Shown piece after piece: positions 35,201 through 47,200 of a DNA stretch of 64,000 bases. The notes below the pieces were generated by a model that did not search any database, was not told the origin of the DNA, and saw only the letters and a list, made by a program, of their open reading frames with translations. The position numbers and the translations under genes are program-made. Every line of letters begins with the position of its first letter. Positions within the stretch are counted from its first letter, which is position 1. This DNA is from Heligmosomoides polygyrus polygyrus. Taxonomy: Eukaryota > Nematoda > Chromadorea > Rhabditida > Heligmosomidae. The stretch spans positions 67,986,969 to 68,050,968 of the forward strand of contig OX377205.1 of assembly GCA_947396885.1 (NCBI GenBank), given 5' to 3'.

Positions 35201-38200
35201 TCGGTGGGTGCACCGCTAGAAAAACGAAACTGTCGTCAACAAAGTGGCCACTCCATGCTAGGAAATTGCGAACAAATTGACTTACGATCTTTCGTAAGCG
35301 AAACCTGTTTGTCATCTTTGCAAGGTAGGTCACCTTCAACTTTACCGCCATTCGATCCAATATTTCTCTTTGGTTACCAGCTTAACTCTTTCTAGTTTCT
35401 AAGAGATTGAACTTGATTCGCTTGCACTGAATCGCTTGAAGTAGTTTTATTTTCGTTTATTTTTAATGGTTCGCTCACTGCTCACTGAAGAATTGGATTT
35501 CTGACTGATACCAGAAAAGATGTTGTTCCACCTTAAGCGGCTTCTCACTTGTAATAGGTATATTTTAAGAAAACGGTGATCAATTGACGTAACCGGTTAT
35601 TTAGTGTTTAAATAGATAAATAGAACTTTTCGAAATTAAACAAAACCAGTTTCGTCAAGTCGAACGGATTAATTTCGCGTCTCCTTTATCGAGGAGATTT
35701 TTTGGAGTGCTCCTCGTTTGACTGCGTCTTTTCTCCCTGAACGTCTGTCGATTTCAGCGTCAGCCGTCCAAGTTCCACGAGGCCACGAAGCCGGTGATCA
35801 GCAAATTCATGAAGGAGTACGTGCAGATCATGACGACCCCAGTTGTCTACGTGGGCATCTTCCTCATCTACCTCACCTATTTGGTACTCAGCATCTACGT
35901 GAGTTTCTTCGTTGACCTGATCACGTCACCGCCTGACGAGGACACTTCTTGCAGGGGATCACCATCATCAATATCAGTCTGACAGCGACGAAGCTCTTCG
36001 CCACCGACTCACCGTTGCTTGAGGTATCATTTGTGGTTTTTCAAGGATTGTTTCTTAAAAGCGGCCAGATATCTGACATTTCAGCTTGACAAGTACCGCA
36101 TCACCTACCAGGTGCCCAGTTACTCCATGGCCACAGTGTTCATCGAGAACCCTGGAAATCTATCCGATCCACAGCGGCTTCATCGCATGAACCAGTAAGT
36201 GCCGTCCTGGTCCATCACTGTACCCCAAGAAGTGTGAATTTGTGCCTCGGCGATGAACATTGTCCTCGTTCCCGTTTTCAACAGGAAAAAATAGCTATTC
36301 TATAGGCTGGTTGAAGACTTGGAGCACTTAAACGGTAGCTGGGGCCAGAACTGGGGACCGGTCGGCACGAAATTCTTCATGAGAGACTACGCGAACTTCC
36401 AAGCCAGTGAGTCGGTTCTTAGGGCTTTATTTAATCGGCTGCTGACATTCTGTACTGCTTCAGCATTCGCTGATGAAAACGAAGACGAATTCGCCGAGCC
36501 GGACGACGGCAGCGAAGTCAATACTACTCCGGCGACAATCGAGGTGAGTATTCCCTTAAGGCTATAGAATTTTGGTTAATTTTTTATGGGTATCAGCATT
36601 TTGGAATAATAAGCTCCATACATTTCTGCACATACAGGTAGAAGTGGAATTACCAGCATTGGCCAAGTGACATATATTGGGCTCTTCCTCGATACAAATT
36701 CGACTTTTGACTTGTATTGCAAATAAATTGCAAATAATGTGATGACTGTAGTTCACAAGATCTTTAAAGATCTTTCCACAGAATGTCCTCCTCCATTATG
36801 AGACCTGCATTAGGCGGATACTTGAGAATGGAATAACAAAATTTCATTCAATTAAGAGGAAACTGGACTTGTAAACTAGTTAAACTTGAAAACATCTAGA
36901 ACATTTTACGCGACTACTGTTTACCAGGAAATTTGAGTTGGATTACAACACCGTCTTCCATGGTGAAATAGTGAACTCACATCTTGGACTACAGAGATCT
37001 TCAAAGAGACGAGGTATTTTAATGAGTAAAAACAGCGTTAATCAATTCCATTTGGGATGCGCCACGCAGTCCTCTTCTTCGGGATGACGTGGAGGCAATT
37101 TGAATGCGTATTTGGCCTTTATATGTACCTGCATATCTGGTCTGCAGTGTTAGCGCTTCATATCTCCGAGAGGGGTCTGGTACCAATTCGTTGACCCCGG
37201 AGAGATATAAGGTTTGGTAGGCCTGGGCTTGAAAGTCGAGCCAGAAAAATAGAATCGGGTGCGAGCGGCAGTTGGCCGTGTAGAACTCAAGATGGAGGAA
37301 ATAAGTTTTAATTAATTAGTTAATCATCATTCGGGCATAATTTCTTTTTTGAAAGAGTTCGGCCTATATAAATTTTGACAAAAACACAGTGAAACCATAG
37401 AAGTTAAAGCCATTTAGAGTGCGAGTGGACTAATAAGTAATTCTAGGATATAGTAGAATCTTTGGTCAGATCTTTGATTTGGCTCCCCTTTCTGTTCCAC
37501 AACTACTTCGGAATGGTTTCTTTTACATGTTCTTCTAATTATCCAACCTTGGCCTAGAATGTTAGCCAATTTTATCCTCGATTTCGTTTTATACACTTCC
37601 TCATTGCATTGTTCTTTACATTGATTTTAGACATGCAGTAAATATAATAGTATGGCAGCGGTTTTTAGGTGACACGGTTCCGCGACGACGAATTGAAGTA
37701 CTTTCTGAAGTGGCCCGAGTACGACTACTGGGCCGGTTTTGTAAAGCTGAAGAACGGAACTGATGGGTGAGTGAGAACTAGTAGCGGGGTGGGAAAAAAG
37801 CCGAAGCACCGATTATCATAAAGACGTAATAGAATGTCAACCGTCAAGTTCATCCAACTTTTTGCGAACAAGAACATTTTGAAAAGCACGGCAGATGCCA
37901 TTGGGATGTCTACGTTATCGCTGGGTAATTTGTCAAATTCGCTGAGGTTTCGGTAGGTATATAAATTGGACTTGATGTGAGATTCAGGGAAATTTAAAGT
38001 CTATCCCTGCATCCTCTAAATATCGTCAGTATTGCACTAAAAAATCACTGGATTTATTGACACTTTTCTTTATGTCAACATCGTAGTTAGCTGGTTGTGC
38101 TTCTGAAGACCAGGAGCGATGGACCACCGAACAATTTGGCACCGCGTTACGATCTATTCCATGACATCTCAGAATAATTTCCGTGAAAAAAATGTTTTAA

Positions 38201-41200
38201 CCACTTTCTGGAAGCTCCACGTCTTTCTTTCTGAAGAATCAGTCTATTTTGATGGTTTCCAGGGAGGAGCATCTCGACCGATTCTTCTTTACCACGGGAT
38301 TTCACGGCGAAACGCTGTCGGACTGGAACCAGCGCGGGAAGATGCTGCAACAGTGGCGAAAAGTCATCGACAACTATACGTGAGTACAGCGACTTGCAAA
38401 CGATATTCCGCTCAGAATCAAGAAGGCATCACACTACAAGTCCAGTTGTTTCTGTCACTAGGGGACGAAGCAGAAATGTGATGGGAGCAGTTCTAAAAGA
38501 CCTAGAGGCTCATATAATTTTTCTCGATCTAATGGAAATGGCTTGTGTATGCACTTAAGAACTCCAGCCAAAGCACTAGACTGTGGGAGCGAGAATTGGT
38601 CGACCGGAAAACGCCCTGCAACCAGAAGTCCTCGGATCGTGTTCCTACCTCGCAAGAGTCCTTGTCATCCGCACGCATTCATATTTTGGACTTCGTTATA
38701 GACTACAGCTCGCGAACAATTGCATCTAGTTTGTTTGGAAAGTGATAGAATATAGCGCCGGAAGCTGGGCATTTCGAAGCAACGCACAATTGCAAATGTC
38801 ACCTTTCTCTTCGACAGCTTCACTTCATCGAAACGAAAAGATCTACGCTGTTGACTAGTGCTTTCGTTCCCACCTTCCTCCACTGATCACGTAGAATCCT
38901 CCTTTTTTGGTTCGATGCTGGTACCTATACCATCATCTACCTCAATGTTCCTGTGTTGCGCAGCTCGCAAGATGGACGAGAAACTGCTAGCTAGCGCTCA
39001 GGTTTCAACAAGCAACTCCTCCAAAAAGTGTGCCAGGACAACCTCTGTTGGAAGCACAATTCGCTAATTTGCATTTGATTGGCAATAATATCCTTCTCCC
39101 ACACTCAGCTATGAGAACAACATTTCGATTCGTTTCGTTTTCAAATTTCTCGCGTTGGGGAGTTGCTATTTAAGGCACTGGTCACCCACCCGTATATATG
39201 GGTGATGGGCTCATGGTCATTGAGTGCACCCAAACTTCACCCAAAGAGGTTATTAAAGACGCTAACCATTTATATGAGGTTCGCTTTTAAAATACCGAGT
39301 GGTTACATGGGTTACGGTGGGATGTGGGAGTAAAATCACTCACTTATGCTCACCCGTACCCGCAGTAGCTAACCATAATCACTTGAAATTTCAAAAATAG
39401 TCCTTATATAAGCGACCAACGCCTCAAATAACGTCTCTCGGCCATGTTTAGGCGAATAAACAATTCCGCCTCTGGAGTCGTGAAAATGCGATGGTTCCTG
39501 TGAGCAGCTTTTCCTTCTGCCATCCCTTTTCATTGCGTTTCTTCTTCGTGCTTTGGTTGATTGTAGCGAATCTGTTTTTGGAAGCGCAAAAATGCTGCCC
39601 AAAAGGTAGTCGGACCACAGACCTATGCGTCTCACCACGACGATCCTCTACCCACTGCGCCACCGCTGCTTGCCCGTCGTCGCTATTTTCATCGAGCTTG
39701 ACCCCGTCCAGCTCAGTCAGAGGGCTAACACCACCAACGGGCCAATCTCCTTCGTTCCCATCTTTGCGCAGCGTTGTATTGGGGTCGAGATATTTGCATT
39801 TTGTTGTTTCCCAGAGAGAGAGACGATTCTGCACATGTACCACACTTGGGCCGTTCCGACCTACCGTTGAGATAGTCTGTTGTTAACACAGTTTTCCACC
39901 GAGGCCGACCACGGACCATATTTTCCACATTCGCTGGACTTTGTAAGTGCGAGTCGGCTCCCGCGGAGCATTATTTCGTGGAACATTCAGCACCATATGA
40001 TGTGAGATGGGGTGTACGTACATAAGCCGGACTGTCACAAGGGACTGTCGCCTGCGGTCAGTCAAGCCAGGGGTAATGAATCGACCTTCACGTTTTTCAA
40101 GCTCTTTGAAGGTGGAAAGGTAAAGAGTCCTGATTGCTATATAAAGTAATTCAAGCACGGATGCATCATTCGCATCAGCACCCCAAATAACTGGTGCGCA
40201 CAAATTGAGGGCCAAATGTGTACCTCATAAGAGCCGTGAAGTTCGGAAACCGATGTCGTATTCGTGATAAGCACCCGAGGTAACATCACTAGCCGAAGTG
40301 TAAGCGAAGCAATAGTTTTGACCTCTGGCGTCGCGAGGTTACTGTAGGAAGGTTGAACGAATCTTACCTCCTCCTTAGCTCTGCTTCTCTATGCGCTTTT
40401 ATATGAAGAGCTTCGATGATTCTCTCTGTTACTCTATGTACCTATTGTTCAAGGAAATGCTGGACGTAGCAATATCGACTTTCTGTTCTATCCACCGCCT
40501 AACATATTCAATTGATTTCTACCTTGAATGGCTTCGTACCCCGGTCACATCCTTGATGGAAAGTGATGTTTGTATACTTCATATTTTGTGCATGCGGTTG
40601 TTTGAGGCGCTGATCACGAATCTGGCATCCATTTCTGAATTACATCACGTAGAAATCAAAAGTCGTTACCGATCCATATTCAAGGAGCTCGAAGAAGTGA
40701 ACGGGGGATGTTATCAAGCGTTTATCCAAAAATGTGGCTGACATGAGGATAAGCGGTCCCACTGACGATGAAGCGCAAAATGCAAAAGCGCTGGCATCGC
40801 CAAGAAAACATCGAACCCATGGTCCACTAGTTCGAAGCGAGAACGCTACCACTGCGCAGCCACCGTAGCTGCTAGCCATGCTAAGCAAGCATTCATAAAG
40901 TCGACGGCGGGAATTCTGACCGGCAAGAAGTCGTATCTATGCACCAAATTTGATCTACATATTTGTAATCAGCGTTTCAAGCTCTTTCACGTGGCATATA
41001 ACAGGCATATATCCCTACTAGAAATTCCATGGGAAGCTGAAGGCATTCCCTGGTTAGATCCTTTGGAAAGTGTGTAGTAACGCCTGTTAATCACAGTGTA
41101 CAGCTCGATAAGGTTACGTCGACTATCTTTGGCCTCTATTTGTAAAACCACAAGATTCTTTGTTATGAGGTCCTCGGGAATAAGCATCGAGTGAAAGACA

Positions 41201-44200
41201 CATTCAGCTCTCATTTTCAGCGAGTGAAAGACACATTCAGCTCTCATTTTCAGCGAGTTCAAGCCATCCGTGTTTCACGAAGACGGCGTCTATCTGGACC
41301 TTATCGACAACATGACAACAGATACCTGGCAGGTTGGCCTTTATGCGTGATTTCAACTAGGTCGCTTTGTGTTCTAAAAATTGCTTGCAGTGTAGTCAAG
41401 TTCGTGTCTTATTAGTATCGGTTCACTCTGTAATGTAAACGATTTGTAAAAATTGTTATTGTACATGTGGGTCATGTCGTTTATATTAAGATTCTTCAGC
41501 GAATTCTGGAACGAAATTCTGGGCTCCACTATTACTAGGTGAAACGTAGTGTGGTTACCCAGTATAATCACCAATTGTACCTACATGTCCCTTTGGCCGA
41601 AACTGCGCGTTTTAAACAGCATAGTAATTGTTGCCGCAGGTCCAAGATAGTAGCAGAGCGAGCCGTATGACAACCAAAGAGACCAGCATCAGGCATTCTT
41701 ATACTGATTCTCTCAGCAGTTCGATCTCGAATTGCTGTGTCACCACCTTGAAAACAGCTAGAATCGGCACTTGCTTCGCTCAAGTTGCTTCGTAAGAGTT
41801 ACAGAATCGGAGCTCTGTCGTCAAGCGATCTCCGATCACATGTATCTTGCGCCATCTTGCGAGTAAGCGAACGGGCTATAGCCTAGCGTGCTAGGCATTT
41901 TCTTGCTGAGCTATCAGCTGTTCCCAACGATTTTTATGGCTCCCACTGCGCGCATGTTGCTTCTACAGCGCAAGTTGTTCGATTCAGTCCGTGCTGGGAA
42001 CGCTGGTCTGCATGGCATTCGTGTGCGCCATTTTCCTCAACAACCTCTTCACCGTCGCCATCGCCAGTCTGTCAGTGTTGTCCATTTGTGCAGGTATGTC
42101 GCCCGTATCGACTCGCTACTGCTTAGTTTCAACACACTACATATCTAGGCATCCTTGGGATACTGTCATGGCTGGGAGTCGATTTGGATCCGATCACAAT
42201 GGCGGCCACCATCATATCCATTGGATTCTCCGTCGACATTCCTGCTCACGTCTCTTACCACTACTACCAAGCATGTGCGTTCACCTTTGCTTTTCCCTAG
42301 AGGATGAAGCAAATGGAGATCTTTTCCAGCACTGCAAGAAGGTCCTACGTCAAGACCAGCTGATCGCCTGGCAAACTGTTTGTCGTCGGTCGCGTTCCCT
42401 GCCGTTCAAGCTGCTCTCAGTACCATTCTCTGCGTCTGCAGTTTACTGTTTGTGAACCTCTACATGGCCGGGGTAAGCCACTTTCGTCAAGTGCCAATAT
42501 GTTATGGATCACTTTATGGAGCTCGAAGTAGAAACGGAAGGCTTTGTGCTATTGTCAGAACTGACCTTGATATTCAAGCAGCTCTTAGCAGTACAAGGCT
42601 GCTATTGTAACATATTTACAATAGATGCTATAATGTTTTTTGACACCTAGGTCTTCGTGAAGACGATGATTCTCTGCGTTGTGCTGTGCAATCTGCACGG
42701 ACTCGTCTTCCTTCCGGCTATTCTTATCATGCTGGATTCCATCCGATGGGCTCTGCGACCGAAGGGTAAGATACTTTCCAGAAAACTAGTACAGATCAAA
42801 AACAATACAGTTACAAAAACTAAGTTATTAAGCAAGCTAGAATCGAAAGGGTTGTGGGAAAGGCGTGTCGAATTCAAAAACTGAAAAATATTAGGTTGCC
42901 CGGAAAATTCTCAGCCTTTTGTGTTACTATTTTTCATTCGTCTATTATTAAGTAAAAACTCAACTTGCGTTGCGCAGTGCTGCTTTCTGTGCAGAATTTT
43001 TCGCTCTGTCTGACTAAATAATTTGTTTCAACGTTGTTTTATATTCCTGTTCTTGAAGGGTTTGTTAAAGTATGTCGAAGGAGCAATTACGAACGATATT
43101 TTTCTTTAACATCAAACTGGGACAATCCGCTGCGGCGACAGCTCAATATCAGTGAAGTGTGGGACCTCAAAGTGTTGGAGAGAGCACTGTGCACCAGTGC
43201 TTCAGTAAATTTCGGGCCAGTGATTTCACCCTCGAAAATGACTCCCGTAGAGGTCGACCTAGAGCAACCCTGGACAACGAGTTGAAGGAATTGGTGGAAG
43301 CCGAACCATCTCAAATAGTTCGCGGGATCGCGGAAAAGCTAGACGTCAGTAAAACTGCTGCTGCGGATGTTTTGATTGCCTTGGGAAGGTGAAAAAGCTC
43401 GAAAGTGGGTGCCCCACGAGCTGTGTGAGTGACAAAAATTGTCACGTTTCGAGATTAGTTCTTCTCTACTTTTACGCAACACAACTGACCTTTTTTGGAT
43501 CGAGTCATCACATGTGATGGATTCTGTATGATAACAGGAAACGTTCCGCACAGTGATTGGTCTCCTACGAACCCTCTGGGCATTTTCAAAGGCGAACTTC
43601 CACTGAAAAAGGTAATGGTAACTGTGTGGTGGTCGGCGGCAGGTGTGTTCCATTACAACTTTTTGGTCCCAGGCCAAACGAGAGTTCTACTGTATCGACG
43701 AAATGCACGGAAAATTGCGTCAACTGCAGCCACCTTGGTCAACAGAAGAGGCCCGACTCTTTTGCGCCCGCCCACACGTTCCACAAATCATTTCGAAAAT
43801 TGAGCAAGTTAAGGGTTTAAGTTGTGCCTCACCCGCCATGTTCTCCAGACCTCTCAGCAAACGACTACCTCCTTTTCAAACAGTTTCAGAACGTTCTCGC
43901 TGCTAAAACCTTCACCAATCAGGACCGAGCCAGAACAGCTTTCGCTGATTTTGTCGAATCTTAACCATCTAATTTTTTCGCTGGTGAAATAAGTCGACAG
44001 GTGCCCCGTTGGCAAAAGTCTGTTGATTCGAACGGTGCCTATTTCGACTAAATCCGATAAGATTAGAGAAGGTTATAGTAGTTCAAAGTGAAGCCCCCAG
44101 AACGCTGAGAACGTTGCGAGCAACCTAATACGAAGCGCAGTCAATTAGGGGTACATGCCAATTGAACTAAAGGGTACCTGTGTACACCAACGTAAATTAG

Positions 44201-47200
44201 GAGCTTGTTCGTCATTCCTCCTTATTCTCTATTTTCAAGGATGAGTAGACAACTTTCTCGATATTGGGGGTGCCTTAACCCCACCCAATCATGCATCCCT
44301 TATTTGTCATTCAGTACCATGATAAGGCCATGTGAACATTAAGTTTCAAAACGTATCTCTTAAGGTGGATGGTATCTCGCCGCTTTGGTATTTCGATAGA
44401 TTTGAAGAAGAGATGAAGCAAAGCTGCTAAAAGGGTGTTTAATAGAACCTACTATCACAAACATACATTGGTTGGCATCGGCACTGTAGCCCTCTACATG
44501 ACCAAGATCTGGTTGGCCGTCTGAGACAGAAGATCTGGAGCAAACATTGCGCGGCTATAAGCTGATAAATTTCAAGGTTAGTCGGTACAGGCAAGCAAGC
44601 TAAGCGGAGCACAAACCAGATTCCAGCCCATCACGGTACCGACTGTACAGCCCTCTCTGAAGGGCACGCCCATCCAACGCGGCCTGATTGGATGGAGCGT
44701 CCCTGTCCCCTAATGCTGTCCGTTTTCGCTACATACATATACCGCTAAATCAAACCCTTGCGGAATGTGCCGCGAATCCTATTTCTGCGTGATGTTGTAG
44801 GAGAGTGGGCACTACATCTTTATCCCAGAAGCCCTTCAGGGACACCCTCGAAATCGTCACGATCTATAACGGGAAGGTATGGGAGTGGAGATCGACGGCC
44901 GCAACTGCACCATCCTCTCTCCGCTGACGATCTCGTGCTCATAACATCGAACATCAGTCATGCGGAGCGAATACTGGCCGACTTCGATCGTGTATGTGGG
45001 AACACTGGACTGCAGCTGAATCTTACGAAGACGATGCTCATGAGGAACGGACGAAATTCTAATGCCCCATTCTCGCTCAACGGAACGAACATCTCCCAAT
45101 GCTCCAGCTACGTGTATCTGGGTCGCGAAAGTTAATATGTTTAACGACCTAGCGTCGAAGCTGAGAAGGAGGAAACGAGCGGCTTGGGAAGCTTTTAAGA
45201 GCGTCGAAGAAGTCGTGAAGAAGACGAAGGACTTTCGGCTGTGTACCCACCTACTTGATACTACTGCTCTATGCGAGCCGCCCACGCAATGCGTTTCGGA
45301 TACACCCGTGAGCTGTCACCGACTGGATTCCGCAGAATGTCAAGAGAACACCTTGGCGCCCACCGATGCGTTGGTCAGACTTCTTCGTGAGAGCTATGTG
45401 CGAGCGGTATAACGCACTTTGTGCCCTTCGAGCGATGAGAATCCATTGGATCACTCTGGCACGCGACAGGAACGAATGAAGGCGCTGCTGGTGCGTGCTC
45501 GAGCAATTCAATAACAAACGGCACTACATGTGATTAGGCTGAGACTGCGTTCTTAGGTTGTGAAATAGTTGCGGTAGCAAGCTTGTAGGCGATTTGGTGT
45601 TTTATTTTTTCATCATCAAGCGTTGTTATCAGTATACCAACAGCGGAGAGATGGAAGGCTTGCATGGTATGGGTGGGGCCCGGACCTTCAATCGAATTAG
45701 GGTCACGTAAGAACTGGGTCTTCTCCAACTGCTTTGTTATACGGATGCAAACTCTTCTTGGAGTTCTGTCTCAATTGGGGTTATTGGTCATTCTTGACTT
45801 GAGTCGAGTCGTGAGCGGCCGACACTATCTGGCTCTCCGTGCATTTCCCGACACTTCACTGCTGTTCAACTACATCGTCGGTATTTCTGCACCCTCCTCT
45901 TCATTATGCGCTCCACTACGACAGTCTCGTCAAGAACTGGCGATTCTTCAACTGTGAGCCCTGAAGTCTGCCTTCATTCGGATGCTGATGGCCTGCCAAC
46001 CGACAAATCCGACTTCGATCGCGCAATCGAACAACTGGTCAAGGACGATCGTGTACCGTCATATCTGAAGACTATCGTGGGTTACTTACTAGAAAGTCGA
46101 AATCAGTGAAGTTCGCTAGTTCAGTCCGTGGTCAACAGGAACAACGAATTGATGACAGAAAATTGCGCCCTGAAGGCCGAAATAGAAGGGTTGAAAAATG
46201 CACTTGCTAACAACCGCGAAAAGTGCCCTACTCCGGCCCACACTCTGCGGAACTCTCGTCATATGAAGAAATCGAACGTCGACGAACTCATTATCTCTGG
46301 CCTACCCGAATCTTCTCGATCACCTGCCTCTGTGAGGGTAGTTCATGATATGCATTTGGTCATGCAAATTTTAGACTTTCTCGATATTGAGTGCAAACCC
46401 ATCTCGATTTGTAGGATTGGTTCTCGAGCTAAATCACCTAGAGAACTCAAAGTAATTTTTCCTTCTTCCTATTACTGTAAGATGACGCTATTTCGGGCTC
46501 CTCGGCTGTCACGTTTCTTCCTTCGCCGCGTTTTTATTAGGGCTTCGCGCTCATGTGAAGAAAGAGAACGTCGCCGACAGGAAAAACTAGTTCGATGTAG
46601 TAGTAATGGTGCCAATACCACGATCGAAATATCTCAAAATCTCCCGCAGGATGTGTCTCTCGCTCACTCAGACAACCAAGAGAACAGACCAGGTCTTTCA
46701 GCTTCTGCCCCAAGAAATTTTTAAGAGGTCCTCAGGATAACAACCATGAATTGAATTGCGTTCTCTCAAATATTCGATCTTTATCAAAAAATCATGAATC
46801 TCTCAAACAGTTACTAACTCAACAGAAACCAGCTCTAGTACTTTTAACTGAAACTTGGCTCAAAAGTTCCATTTCCTTACCTCCACTTCTGGGTGAATGG
46901 TGTTCTCACTATGAGTGCATTAGGTGTGATCGCCCTCGCAAATCGGGGGGGGGGGGGGGGAGGGCGGTGTTGCGATTCTCTGTATTTCATCTATCTCACC
47001 AATTTTTATTTTCAAGGAATAAATCATCAATGCTTATGAGATTTTATGTTGTGATATTTGCCCAGTATCCAAACCTTTACGAGTCATACTTGTATGCAGA
47101 ACTCCAAATGGCTTTGCAGAAAACAGTGAGTTACTCATGAAAGCCTTAAGTGACATGTTATGTTGTGAACATCCCTGCCTTTTAGCGGGTGACTTTAACT

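Larger units (their letters stand above)
29900..35757 (+). other. PTR intron 13: nested transposons
   Basis: About 5.9 kb. From 30042 to 33980 a small TIR element contains an RTE element (30076-33546). A SINE copy follows at 33995-34225. From 34226 to 35757 I see nothing recognisable. Confidence 0.6.
36544..37668 (+). other. PTR intron 18 with a CR1 relic split by a SINE
   Basis: See the two mobile-element entries. The CR1 pieces, 36580-37020 and 37320-37640, flank the SINE. Confidence 0.65.
38380..41253 (+). other. PTR intron 20
   Basis: About 2.9 kb. A tRNA-like SINE head lies at 39600-39670 (minus) and a 33-bp tandem repeat at the acceptor. The minus frame 40215-39883 ([21 protein letters not shown]) and the frame 39843-39448 look like parts of one decayed repeat, but I cannot name it. 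Elsewhere nothing. Confidence 0.4.

Noticed and set aside
39540..39690. Functional tRNA gene
   Set aside because: A and B boxes are present but the acceptor and other arms do not close.
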